Shown here: positions 17,621 to 26,569 of the stretch, in pieces
Layout: every line of letters begins with the position of its first letter
Position numbering within the stretch: the first letter of the stretch is position 1
NCBI GenBank assembly: GCA_946405435.1
Contig: CAMJHF010000009.1
Location: forward strand, 41,188-105,187
DNA from: an uncultured Bacteroidales bacterium
GTDB taxonomy: Bacteria > Bacteroidota > Bacteroidia > Bacteroidales > UBA932
Direction of reading: 5' to 3'
Length of the DNA: 64,000 bases
Notes under the pieces: generated by a model
The model's database searches: none
Told to the model about the DNA's origin: nothing
The model's input: only the letters and a program-made list of their open reading frames with translations
Position numbers and translations under genes: made by a program

Positions 17621-19245
17621 AAAAGTATGTTTTGATAGCCGCGCTCCTTCTCCTCCCGCTGTGTGCGGGGGCAGGAGTCGTGAAGGGTAAAGTCACTGCC
17701 GGCGGCAAGCCCGTTGCCGGCGTTCAGGTTTCCGACGGCCGCCAGATCGTGCTCACGGACGCCAAGGGACGTTATTCCATGCGTACGGACAAGGCCGACA
17801 GCGTGGTGTTCATCACCACCCCTTCGGGTTATACGGCCAGGAAGATCGACCCTCTGCGTCCGGGATTCTGGCACCTGCTCACCGCCCCAGCCGGCAAGAA
17901 AGAAGTTCATGACTTCGTCCTTGAGCCTCAGGACCAGAGCAAGTACAGCGTGATTTTCATCACCGATACCCACTTTGCCGCCGACCCGTCCAGAAACGAC
18001 CTCAAACGCTTCAAGTGCACTGTCATGCCGGTGATACGCCGCGAGTACAGCCGTGCCGCCGCCAAAGGCGCAGTGTTTTCCGTGAACCTCGGCGACTTCG
18101 CCCACGACCGTTACTGGTATGATTTCGGTCTCAACGAAGAGGGGGCCGAACGCTTCCTGTCCATGGCCGGATATCCCATGACTTTGTATTCAGTTTCAGG
18201 CAACCACGACAATGACGGCGCCGTCGCCGGTCTTGGCGGGCGTACTGATTTTGTGTCCGCATGGAACTACCGCCACACTTGGGGCCCTTCATGTTATTCC
18301 GTAAATATAGGGGGAGACCATTGGGTGTTCATGGATTCTGTAGAGTACATCAACGACGGCGCTCCCGATGCCAAGCACAAGAACATCAACGGCAGGCGCA
18401 ACTACACTTGCCGCTTCCTGGACAAGGATATAGAGTGGCTGCGCAAGGATCTGGAGTTCGTCACCCCTGGCACGCGCATTTTCCTCTGCTGCCATGTGCC
18501 GCTCCTGAATGATTCGAGTACGAGCGAGGTTCTTGCCCCCGGACAGGCCGCCATTATGGATGACGTGTTCAAAGACTTCCCGACAGTCTATGTCTTCTCC
18601 GGCCACACGCACAAGTACATAAATACAAGTTCTGGAGATTTTCCCCGATTCAAGCAGTTTATATTCGGCGCCACTTCGGCGAGCATGTGGCAGCATCCTG
18701 CTGGATATCAGGCCATTGGAACGGACGCCAGCGAGCAGGCGATCAACGTCCTCGACTGCACCGAACCCGATCCACGGCCCCGCTATGTCGCCGTGAGCGG
18801 CAATCCCTCCATGATGCGCATCTACGACCTTAATGCCGTCGGAGATTTCTACCGCAACGATGAAGGGTGCCGCATCTTCCACCGTCTTTATCCCGACCGT
18901 ACATGGTATGCCGACCCGGCCTACACCAATATGATATATGTGAATTACTGGGGCTATATCCCCGGGCAGACAGTGGAGATTCTTGAAGATGGCAAGCCCC
19001 TTGAGGTGAGCCAAACATTAAGGGATGACCCTCTGTATGTCATCACTTACATAACTCCCAAGCTTGACGAGGGCAGCAAGCCCTCCAAATCCAATCTCAA
19101 GGACAGGAAGAATTCCCACAGTTTCGTGGCCACGGCTACAACAGCCACGGCCCCTGTCTGTGTCAGGGTCAAAGATCCTGAAGGAAAGGTCGTTTACGAG
19201 CAGAATCTGTTCCGTCCGAAACCATTTAATAAAAATGCTAAATAA
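17617..19245 (+). CDS. Exported calcineurin-like metallophosphoesterase
   Basis: A 542-aa protein with a signal peptide (MKKYVLIAALLLLPLCAGAG). Residues 22-90 form a CarboxypepD_reg/MetallophosN-like beta domain (VKGKVTAGGKPVAGVQVSDG). The phosphoesterase core follows with the metal motifs ITDTHFA, NLGDFAHD, SGNHDND, CCHVPL and SGHTHKY. A C-terminal MetallophosC-like domain completes it. It acts in the periplasm or at the surface on an unknown phosphate ester. Its coupling to gcvPB by a 4-bp overlap looks positional rather than functional. Confidence 0.88.
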   Translation: MKKYVLIAALLLLPLCAGAGVVKGKVTAGGKPVAGVQVSDGRQIVLTDAKGRYSMRTDKADSVVFITTPSGYTARKIDPLRPGFWHLLTAPAGKKEVHDFVLEPQDQSKYSVIFITDTHFAADPSRNDLKRFKCTVMPVIRREYSRAAAKGAVFSVNLGDFAHDRYWYDFGLNEEGAERFLSMAGYPMTLYSVSGNHDNDGAVAGLGGRTDFVSAWNYRHTWGPSCYSVNIGGDHWVFMDSVEYINDGAPDAKHKNINGRRNYTCRFLDKDIEWLRKDLEFVTPGTRIFLCCHVPLLNDSSTSEVLAPGQAAIMDDVFKDFPTVYVFSGHTHKYINTSSGDFPRFKQFIFGATSASMWQHPAGYQAIGTDASEQAINVLDCTEPDPRPRYVAVSGNPSMMRIYDLNAVGDFYRNDEGCRIFHRLYPDRTWYADPAYTNMIYVNYWGYIPGQTVEILEDGKPLEVSQTLRDDPLYVITYITPKLDEGSKPSKSNLKDRKNSHSFVATATTATAPVCVRVKDPEGKVVYEQNLFRPKPFNKNAK

Positions 19246-19254
19246 CTAACGTAC

Positions 19255-20025
19255 ATGAAGAATTATTTTGACCTTACCGGACGCGTCGCCGTGGTAACGG
19301 GCGCCTCCACCGGCCTTGGATTGCAGATGGCCAAGGCGTTCGCCAGCCAGGGTGCCAATCTTGTGCTGCTTGCCCGCCGGTTCAATCTCCTGGAAGAAAA
19401 TGCCAAGGCCATTATGGAAGAATTCGGTGTCGAGGTGCTTCCTTTTGCCTGCGACATTACCGATACGGAAAAAGTCAAAGCTGCGGTAGCCGCTACCATG
19501 GCCAGGTTCGGCCGTGTGGACATCCTCATGAACAATGCCGGCACCGGAGCCGTGGATGATGCAGAGAACATTACGGACGAGCAGTTCAAGAAGGAACTGG
19601 ATATCGACCTCTTCGGAACTTTTGTATGCTCACGTGAGTTCGGCAAGGAAATGATCAAGGCCGGGTTCGGCCGTATCATCAATATCGCCTCCATGTATGG
19701 CCTGGTGGGCAACCTCATCTGCGGCAGTGCGCCTTATCATGCTGCCAAGGGCGGCGTTGTCAACCTTACACGTGCACTTGCAGCCGAGTGGGGCAAACAC
19801 GGCATTACCGTCAACAGTATCTGCCCCGGTTATTTCTATACCGACCTTACCACCGCAACCCTGGATTCCGATTACTTCCAGGCCATTGCCAAGCAGAGCA
19901 TCCCTCTGGGACGTTACGGCAAGAGCGGCGAGCTGGACACCTGCGCCCTTTTCCTCGCATCTCCAGCCAGCACCTATGTCAACGGCCAGAACATCGCCGT
20001 CGACGGCGGCTACACTTGCATCTGA
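19255..20025 (+). CDS. SDR-family oxidoreductase, gluconate 5-dehydrogenase-like
   Basis: A 256-aa classical short-chain dehydrogenase. It has the cofactor motif TGASTGLGLQM, NNAGTG, the catalytic serine in INIASMYG and the YHAAK catalytic pair. The C-terminal GQNIAVDGGYTCI is typical. Overall it resembles gluconate 5-dehydrogenase and KduD-like enzymes, so a keto-sugar acid is a plausible substrate, but a dedicated KduD is present at 31716-32516. It is the last gene before a strong terminator. Confidence 0.85.
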   Translation: MKNYFDLTGRVAVVTGASTGLGLQMAKAFASQGANLVLLARRFNLLEENAKAIMEEFGVEVLPFACDITDTEKVKAAVAATMARFGRVDILMNNAGTGAVDDAENITDEQFKKELDIDLFGTFVCSREFGKEMIKAGFGRIINIASMYGLVGNLICGSAPYHAAKGGVVNLTRALAAEWGKHGITVNSICPGYFYTDLTTATLDSDYFQAIAKQSIPLGRYGKSGELDTCALFLASPASTYVNGQNIAVDGGYTCI

Positions 20026-20046
20026 TCCATCGTCACATAAGCGCGA

Positions 20047-20076
20047 AAGGCCGGGGCGTCAGCTCCGGCCTTTTTT
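20047..20076 (+). terminator. Intrinsic terminator after the gcv cluster
   Basis: A GC-rich stem AAGGCCGG...CCGGCCTT with inner GC/GC pairs and a small loop, followed by six T residues. The hutI stop codon (20059-20061) lies in its loop, so the hairpin also sits at the end of the hut operon, where its T-tract is weak. Confidence 0.88.
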
Positions 20077-21279
20077 GAATACGGAGCGGATCCAGGGGGT
20101 ACGGTAGGTGTAGGGGATGCGGGTGAGGGTCCAGCCGGGGCGGGTGAGTATCAGGTCGGCACGTTTGCCCGGGGTGATGGAGCCGGTCTGGTCGCTCAAG
20201 CCCATGGCGTAGGCGGAATTGAGCGTCACCGCGTTGAGGGCCTGTACCGGCGTGAGGCGCATCTTGATGCATGCGAGCGCCATCACGAAGCGCATGTCGC
20301 CCATAGGGGAGGAGCCGGGATTGTAGTCCGAGGCGAGGGCGAGTCCGAGGCCGGTGGAAATGAATTCTTTTGCCCTGCCGAAAGGAATGCCGAGGAAGAA
20401 GGACGAGCCGGGAAGCATGGTGGGCATTGTGCCGCTGCCTTTGAGAGCCTCTATCTCAGCATTGGTGGTCTGCTCCAGATGGTCCACAGACAGGGCGCCG
20501 TGGGCCACGCCCACCTGCACTCCGCCGCTGACTCCCAGTTCGTTGGCGTGTATCTTTGGCCTGAGTCCATAGCGGGCGCCGGCCTCAAGGATGCGGTCTG
20601 TGTCTTCGGGGGAGAAGAACCCCGTGTCGCAGAATACGTCCACGAAATCTGCATACTCCGCTGCTCTGGGCATCATGTCCAGGATTTCCTGAACGTATGC
20701 CTCGTGGGTATAGCCCCGCCCCACGGCGTGCGCTCCGAGGAAGGTGGAACGTATGAGGGCCGGAACGCTTTCGCTTATGCGCCGGATGACGCGCAGCATC
20801 TTGAGTTCGCCTTCCGGGCAGAGACCGTAGCCGCTTTTGATTTCAATTGAGGTTGTGCCGGCCGCCATCATTTCTTGGACGCGCTCCATGGACTGGTGGT
20901 AGAGTTCGTCTTCCGGGGTGGCGTTCAGCAGGTCGGCGGAATTGAGTATTCCGCCTCCGCGGGCTGCTATCTGCTCGTAGCTCAGGCCGTTGATCTTGTC
21001 TATGAATTCGCCTTCGCGGCTGCCGGCGTATACGATGTGGGTATGGCTGTCGCAGAAACCCGGCATTACCATTCCGCCTTCGGCATCAATTACTTCTTCA
21101 TCTTTATCATCATCGGGATAGAGTGCTCCGGTGCTGCCGAAGCCGGCGATGGTGCCGTCGGGGGCGATGCGGAGCCAGGCGTCGTGCAGGATGCCGGTTT
21201 CGTTCATCTCGGAGCCTTGCTTCCGCAGGACTCCCTGCGGAACGATACCAACCAGTTCGCCTATGTTCTTCAGAAGCAT
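20059..21279 (-). CDS. hutI: Imidazolonepropionase
   Basis: A 406-aa amidohydrolase that opens 4-imidazolone-5-propionate to N-formimino-L-glutamate. The metal site is seen in CDSHTHIVYAGSREGEF, HANELGVSGG and VDHLEQT, with the late aspartate in ASDYNPGSSP. The start overlaps the end of hutH by 10 bp. It is the last gene of the operon ftcD-hutU-hutH-hutI. Length and motifs are normal. Confidence 0.97.
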   Translation of the reverse strand: MLLKNIGELVGIVPQGVLRKQGSEMNETGILHDAWLRIAPDGTIAGFGSTGALYPDDDKDEEVIDAEGGMVMPGFCDSHTHIVYAGSREGEFIDKINGLSYEQIAARGGGILNSADLLNATPEDELYHQSMERVQEMMAAGTTSIEIKSGYGLCPEGELKMLRVIRRISESVPALIRSTFLGAHAVGRGYTHEAYVQEILDMMPRAAEYADFVDVFCDTGFFSPEDTDRILEAGARYGLRPKIHANELGVSGGVQVGVAHGALSVDHLEQTTNAEIEALKGSGTMPTMLPGSSFFLGIPFGRAKEFISTGLGLALASDYNPGSSPMGDMRFVMALACIKMRLTPVQALNAVTLNSAYAMGLSDQTGSITPGKRADLILTRPGWTLTRIPYTYRTPWIRSVFKKGRS

Positions 21280-22763
21280 AAGTATTGCTCGTTGCGGATG
21301 AATTGGACGGACTTTTCTATCAGCGGATGCATGTAGCAGTCGGTGTCTACGAAGGGCACCTCCTTGCGGAAGTCGGCGAAGATCCTTTCAAGTATAGGAG
21401 ATGACTTGGCCGGGCGGCGGAACTCAAGGGCCTGCGCCGCATTGAACAGTTCTATGCCTAATACTGTCTCTACATTGTCCACGATGCGCACAAGTTTGGT
21501 CGCGGAGTTGGAGCCCATGCTCACATGGTCTTCCTGGCCCTGCGAAGAGGGGATTGAGTCGCATGAGGCGGGCCAGCAGAAGCCTTTGTTCTGGCTCACT
21601 ATGGATGCGGCCGTGTACTGCGGAATCATGAAACCGCTGTTGAGGCCGGGATTGGCCACGAGGTACTTTGGCAGGCCGCGCAAGCCGTGGATCAGCTGAT
21701 AGGTGCGCCTCTCCGATATGCTTGCAAGTTCCGACATCGCTATGCTCAGGGCGTCCATCGGTATGGCGATGGGCTCCCCGTGGAAATTTCCGGCGGATAT
21801 GATCATGTCTTCGTCGGGGAAGATGTTCGGATTGTCCGTGGCTGAATTTATCTCGTTCTCAATCACCGACTTAACATATAGGATATTGTCTTTTACGGCG
21901 CCGTGGACCTGCGGGATGCAGCGGAAGCTGTAGGGGTCCTGGACATGTTCCTTCGGCCTGTTTATCAGCTCGCTTCCGTCGAGTATCTGCATGAAACGCC
22001 TGCCTGTGCATATCTGGCCTTTGTGGGGACGCAGCTGATGTGTGAGGGGAAGGAAAGGCTCGATGCGCCCGTCGAAAGCATCCAGGGACATGGCTCCTAT
22101 GAGGTCGGCCCATCGGGACAGCCGCATGCTCTTGAGCAGCGACCATACGGCGTGGGCGCTCATGAACTGCGTTCCGTTGAGCAGGGCAAGTCCTTCCTTG
22201 GACTGGAGCTTGATAGGCTCCCAGCCTTTTTCGGCCCAGACCTCGGCCGCGGGACGTATCCGCCCCTTATAGAGGACCTCGCTCATCCCTATGATCGGAA
22301 GGCTCAGGTGTGCCAGGGGAGCCAGGTCGCCGGAGGCTCCCAGGGACCCCTGCTGGTATACGACGGGCAGAATGTCCTCGTTGAACATGTCGATAAGACG
22401 CTGAACGGTCTGGAGCTGGACTCCCGAGTGCCCGTAAGAGAGGCTCTGGGCCTTCAGGAAGAGCATCAGTTTGACTATTTTCGGCCTTACTGTTTCGCCT
22501 GAACCGCATGCGTGGGACATCACCAGGTTGTGCTGGAGCTGCGAAAGTTCGTCTGCGGGAATCGTCACGTTGTACAGGGAGCCGAAGCCTGTGGTTATGC
22601 CGTAGATCGGCCTTTCGATGTCCTGCATCTTGTCGTCAAGGTATTTGCGGCATTTAAGGATCGCCTCTTTTGCCTTTTCCGACAGGGCGAGGGTGTAGTT
22701 CTCGTCTATGATTTGTTTGAGCTCTTCAAGCGTTATCGGTTCGGTTGAGATGTAGTGTGTCAT
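21270..22763 (-). CDS. hutH: Histidine ammonia-lyase
   Basis: A 497-aa enzyme that removes ammonia from histidine to give urocanate. The self-made MIO cofactor comes from the Ala-Ser-Gly in QGSLGASGDLAPLAHLSL. Other family segments are YGITTGFGSLYN and QEDHVSMGSNSATK. It overlaps hutU by 4 bp upstream and hutI by 10 bp downstream, so translation is probably coupled. It is the first step of the pathway although it is third in the operon. Confidence 0.97.
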   Translation of the reverse strand: MTHYISTEPITLEELKQIIDENYTLALSEKAKEAILKCRKYLDDKMQDIERPIYGITTGFGSLYNVTIPADELSQLQHNLVMSHACGSGETVRPKIVKLMLFLKAQSLSYGHSGVQLQTVQRLIDMFNEDILPVVYQQGSLGASGDLAPLAHLSLPIIGMSEVLYKGRIRPAAEVWAEKGWEPIKLQSKEGLALLNGTQFMSAHAVWSLLKSMRLSRWADLIGAMSLDAFDGRIEPFLPLTHQLRPHKGQICTGRRFMQILDGSELINRPKEHVQDPYSFRCIPQVHGAVKDNILYVKSVIENEINSATDNPNIFPDEDMIISAGNFHGEPIAIPMDALSIAMSELASISERRTYQLIHGLRGLPKYLVANPGLNSGFMIPQYTAASIVSQNKGFCWPASCDSIPSSQGQEDHVSMGSNSATKLVRIVDNVETVLGIELFNAAQALEFRRPAKSSPILERIFADFRKEVPFVDTDCYMHPLIEKSVQFIRNEQYLCF

Positions 22764-24781
22764 TTCTGTTTAAGTGCATTGATTATCAGTTGGTCGTCTG
22801 CTGCATTGGGAAGGGTGACCTTGAGGCCGGGGGTGCGGGACATTTCCCTTTCGATGGCAAAGCGTGCGGCGGGGTTCCGGGCCCAGCTGCGCCGGGCGAT
22901 GCCGTTGTTGACATCCCAGAAGAGCATTTCCTTGATATGCCTGTCCGAATCTTCGCTGCCGTCTATGACCATTCCGAATCCACCGTTGATCACTTCGCCC
23001 CAGCCCACGCCTCCGCCGTTGTGGATGGACACCCAGGTGGCGCCGCGGAAGGAGTCGCCTATGACGTTCTGGACCGCCATGTCTGCGGTGAACTGCGAAC
23101 CGTCGTATATGTTTGAAGTTTCGCGGAACGGAGAATCGGTGCCGGATACGTCGTGATGGTCGCGGCCCAACACAATGGGAGCGGAGATTTCTCCTTTGCG
23201 GATGGCTTCATTGAAGGCGAGGGCGATCTTGGTGCGGCCCTCGCAGTCGGCGTAGAGTATGCGGGCTTGGGAGCCCACTACCAGGCGGTTGCGCCCGGCC
23301 TCGCGTATCCAGCGGATGTTGTCGCGCATCTGCCCGGCGATCTCTTCGGGGGCGGTGGCTGCGATTTCGCCGAGTACTTTCATGGCTATGTTGTCGGATT
23401 TCTCGAGGTCGGCGGGGTCTTCGCTCATGCAAACCCAGCGGAAGGGCCCGAAACCGTAGTCGAAGTACAGGGGTCCCATGATGTCCTGGACATATGACGG
23501 GTAGCGGAAGCGGCCGTCGGAAAGCAGCACGTCGGCTCCGGCGCGGGAACTCTCCAGGAGGAAGGCGTTGCCGTAGTCGAAGAAGTACATGCCCCTGGAT
23601 GCCAGTTTGTTGATGGCTGCAACCTGACGCCTCAAGGATTCCCGGACGGCCTCCTTGAAGCGCTCGGGCTCTTCGGCCATCATGCGTTTCGATTCCTCGA
23701 GGGTAAGTCCTGCCGGGTAGTAGCCTCCAGCCCATGGATTGTGCAGGGAGGTCTGATCCGACCCCAGGTCGACTTGTATTCCGTCGGCGGCAAGTCTTTC
23801 CCAGAGGTCCACCACGTTGCCGACATAGGCAAGGGATACTGTCTCTTTGGCCTGTACGGCATCTTTTATTCTCGGAATGAGCTCGTCCAGACTGTCGTGG
23901 AGTTCGTCCACCCATCCCTGCTCGAAGCGCTTCTGCGCGGCTTTGGGATTGATCTCTGCCGTTACGCTTACCACGCCTGCGATGTTGCCTGCCTTGGGCT
24001 GGGCGCCGGACATGCCTCCAAGGCCCGCGGTGACGAACAGCATGCCGCTGCGGTCGTCGCTGTCCAGACCTCTGGCCTTCAGCTGTTTGCGTGCTGCGTT
24101 CATAACTGTGATGGTGGTGCCGTGCACGATGCCCTGGGGACCTATGTACATGTATGATCCGGCGGTCATCTGCCCGTACTGGCTTACGCCCAGCGCGTTG
24201 AATTTCTCCCAGTGGTCGGGCTTGGAGTAATTTGGAATGACCATGCCGTTGGTGACGATTACCCTGGGAGCGTCTTTGTGGCTGGGGAAGAGTCCGAGGG
24301 GATGACCGGAGTACATGACGAGCGTCTGCTCTTCGGTCATGGTGGCAAGGTACTGCATCGCGAGCCTGTACTGCGCCCAGTTCTGGAAAATGGCGCCGTT
24401 GCCTCCGTAGATGATAAGCTCATGGGGATGCTGGGCTACCCGCGGGTCCAGATTGTTCTGTATCATGGCCATTATGGCCGCGGCCTGGGGGCATCTGGCG
24501 GGGTATTCTCCGATGGGTCTTGCGTACATGTCGTACGACGGGCGGTAGCGGTACATGTAGATGCGTCCGTACTTGCGCAGTTCTTCGGCGAATTCGGGCG
24601 CGAGAGCCTCGTGAAGGCTGGATGGGAAATAGCGCAGGGCGTTCTTGAGGGCCAGGGCTTTCTCCTGCGGGCCGAGGGAATCCTTGCGGCGCGGGGCATG
24701 GTTTACGGAATTGTCGTAGGGCTTTGCGGCAGGCAGTTCCGAGGTGATTCCGGCCAATATTTCAGATTGGAAATCAGTCAT
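22760..24781 (-). CDS. hutU: Urocanate hydratase, long form
   Basis: A 673-aa urocanase that adds water to urocanate using NAD+ as electrophile. Motifs include GLGGMSGAQPKAGNIAG, the Rossmann part, and PIVLGRDHHDVSGTDSPFRE with GGGVGWGEVINGG toward the end. It is over 100 residues longer than the Pseudomonas enzyme and nearer in size and N-terminal extension to the animal UROC1 type, a form known in Bacteroidota. It starts directly at the ftcD stop and overlaps hutH by 4 bp. Confidence 0.96.
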   Translation of the reverse strand: MTDFQSEILAGITSELPAAKPYDNSVNHAPRRKDSLGPQEKALALKNALRYFPSSLHEALAPEFAEELRKYGRIYMYRYRPSYDMYARPIGEYPARCPQAAAIMAMIQNNLDPRVAQHPHELIIYGGNGAIFQNWAQYRLAMQYLATMTEEQTLVMYSGHPLGLFPSHKDAPRVIVTNGMVIPNYSKPDHWEKFNALGVSQYGQMTAGSYMYIGPQGIVHGTTITVMNAARKQLKARGLDSDDRSGMLFVTAGLGGMSGAQPKAGNIAGVVSVTAEINPKAAQKRFEQGWVDELHDSLDELIPRIKDAVQAKETVSLAYVGNVVDLWERLAADGIQVDLGSDQTSLHNPWAGGYYPAGLTLEESKRMMAEEPERFKEAVRESLRRQVAAINKLASRGMYFFDYGNAFLLESSRAGADVLLSDGRFRYPSYVQDIMGPLYFDYGFGPFRWVCMSEDPADLEKSDNIAMKVLGEIAATAPEEIAGQMRDNIRWIREAGRNRLVVGSQARILYADCEGRTKIALAFNEAIRKGEISAPIVLGRDHHDVSGTDSPFRETSNIYDGSQFTADMAVQNVIGDSFRGATWVSIHNGGGVGWGEVINGGFGMVIDGSEDSDRHIKEMLFWDVNNGIARRSWARNPAARFAIEREMSRTPGLKVTLPNAADDQLIINALKQK

Positions 24782-26488
24782 TTAAATCTCTATGTTGGTT
24801 TCGACGGCTTCGATTATCTGCTTTTCGAGCTCCAGGGCTTCGGCCTGTATGGCATCGGCCCTGTCGAGAAGCGGCCGGGCCTGGGCCTTGTCGGACAGGC
24901 CGGCGGAGTTGATGCGCACGTTGAGGCGGGCGCCGCGTATGCCGGCCACTGCGGCCAGTGCGGCGACGCCTGCGTCGGACGCGCTGGCGGGATTGCCGCT
25001 GCGGGCCATCTGAAGTGCGAGAGGGAGAGCCTTGAGCGATGCCTCCATGGTTTTGAGTGGGACGGATGCAGCATAGAGAGTGGCCTCCTGTATAGCCGCG
25101 TCGCGGGCAGCTTTTTCTTCGGGCGTACCTTTTGGCAGGCCGAATGCGTCCATTATCCGGTTGAAAGCCGCCGTGTCTTCATCTACCAGGGCCAGAAGCT
25201 CGTCTATGAGGGCCTGTCCCTGCACTGCGACGTCCGAGAACTCTTTCCACCGATCATCCCAGCCCCTCTTGTGGGAAGACAGGTTCGCCACCATGGTGGC
25301 CAGGGCTGCGCCAAGGGCTCCCATCGCGGCCGATACCGAACCGCCGCCCGGGGCGGGGGATTCGGAGGCTGTTTCGCGCGTGAAGTCCTTGAGGCTCATG
25401 CGTATGAGACGCTCCCTGGCAGCGACGGCCTGCTCGTCCTCCATAAGGTACTCGATGACCTTTTCGCGGGGATTGAAAGGCCCCAGGTCGTCCAGGGACA
25501 TGGACTTGACGGCTATCTTGATTATCTCTTCCTCGCTGATGCCGAGTGAACGCTGCTGCTTTTCGAGGTAGAACTTGCCTGCGTCCAGGAGCACTTTCCT
25601 GGGCACCAGGCCGACTATCTCCGCTCCGGTGACCCTGAGACCGCGGGCTGCCGCCGCACGGCTGACTTCTTCGTATGCTATGTGCAGGGGAGTGGCTTCG
25701 ATGTCGGTGATGTTCATTGAGACCTGTGCTATACCGTATTCATCTATGTACCAGCCTATGGCTTTGCAGCCCTTGAGAGTGCCGGGGATCCAAATCTGCC
25801 GTCCTTCTTCGTCCTTGAGCAGCTTGCCGGTGAGCGAGCCGCCTTCGCGGGCCTTGCGGCCCTTCTCCCTGACGTCGAAGGCTACGGCCATTGCGCGCCT
25901 TGTGGACGTGGTGTTGAGGTTGAAGTTGACTGCGATAAGGAAATTGCGGGCGCCTACGTTGGTGGCTCCTGTTCCGGCGACGGTGTCGTTCCATCCGCCG
26001 CCGAAGTCCGGCTTTCGTGCAGGATCGGCCATCTTTTCGGGGAGGGCTTCGTATTCGCCGGCCCTGCAGACGGCAAGGTTGCGGCGCTCAGGCGTAAATG
26101 CTGCGGCTTCATAGCAGTAGCACGGAATGCCGAGTTCTTTGTAGAGACGCACCGCCAGGGTGCGGGCCAGTGCGGCGCATTCTTCCAGTGTGATGCCCTG
26201 CACAGGTATCAGGGGAAGTACGTCAGTGGCGCCGCTGCGCGGATGGGCTCCGTGGTGAGAGCGCATGTCTATCAATTCCTTGGCCATAGCCGCACCACGG
26301 AAGGCTGCCTCCATGACAGGCTCGGGTTCGCCGACAAAGGTCACAACCGTGCGGTTGGTGGCCTCGCCGGGATCTACATCCAGTACCTTGACTCCTTGAA
26401 CTTGTGCTATGGCCGCCACTATGCGGTCTATTACCTGACGGTTTCGGCCCTCGCTGAAATTGGGGACGCATTCAATGATTCTCTTCAT
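24782..26488 (-). CDS. ftcD: Bifunctional glutamate formiminotransferase / formiminotetrahydrofolate cyclodeaminase
   Basis: A 568-aa fusion. Residues 1 to about 330 form the formiminotransferase (IECVPNFSEGRN at the start, MRSHHGAHPRSGATDVLPL with the catalytic histidine). Residues about 350-568 form the helical cyclodeaminase (ASESPAPGGGSVSAAMGALG). Together they move the formimino carbon from formiminoglutamate to THF and give 5,10-methenyl-THF, glutamate and ammonia. It is the first gene of the hut operon, 22 bp after a TATTTTTG -7 box. The fusion is also seen in animals and many Bacteroidota. Confidence 0.96.
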   Translation of the reverse strand: MKRIIECVPNFSEGRNRQVIDRIVAAIAQVQGVKVLDVDPGEATNRTVVTFVGEPEPVMEAAFRGAAMAKELIDMRSHHGAHPRSGATDVLPLIPVQGITLEECAALARTLAVRLYKELGIPCYCYEAAAFTPERRNLAVCRAGEYEALPEKMADPARKPDFGGGWNDTVAGTGATNVGARNFLIAVNFNLNTTSTRRAMAVAFDVREKGRKAREGGSLTGKLLKDEEGRQIWIPGTLKGCKAIGWYIDEYGIAQVSMNITDIEATPLHIAYEEVSRAAAARGLRVTGAEIVGLVPRKVLLDAGKFYLEKQQRSLGISEEEIIKIAVKSMSLDDLGPFNPREKVIEYLMEDEQAVAARERLIRMSLKDFTRETASESPAPGGGSVSAAMGALGAALATMVANLSSHKRGWDDRWKEFSDVAVQGQALIDELLALVDEDTAAFNRIMDAFGLPKGTPEEKAARDAAIQEATLYAASVPLKTMEASLKALPLALQMARSGNPASASDAGVAALAAVAGIRGARLNVRINSAGLSDKAQARPLLDRADAIQAEALELEKQIIEAVETNIEI

Positions 26489-26510
26489 TTATGGTTATCA
26501 GTTTTATTCC

Positions 26511-26518
26511 CAAAAATA
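26511..26518 (-). promoter_or_regulatory. -7 box (TATTTTTG) for the hut operon
   Basis: Matches TAnnTTTG on the minus strand, 22 bp before the ftcD ATG at 26488. It lies 23 bp from the divergent box of the YitT gene. Confidence 0.5.
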
Positions 26519-26541
26519 GCTATTTTTTTACAATTAAGTGC

Positions 26542-26549
26542 TATATTTG
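26542..26549 (+). promoter_or_regulatory. -7 box (TATATTTG) for the YitT-family gene
   Basis: Matches TAnnTTTG, 20 bp before the ATG at 26570. Confidence 0.55.
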
Positions 26550-26569
26550 AAGTGTAAACTAGCCACAAA

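Noticed and set aside
20047..20076. Strong terminator for the hut operon on the minus strand
   Set aside because: The stem is shared, but on that strand only three T residues follow, so it is annotated mainly for the plus strand.
24212..25549. Plus-strand open frame of 445 codons opposite hutU and ftcD
   Set aside because: Antisense to two intact enzymes with continuous motifs; composition is that of a mirror frame.
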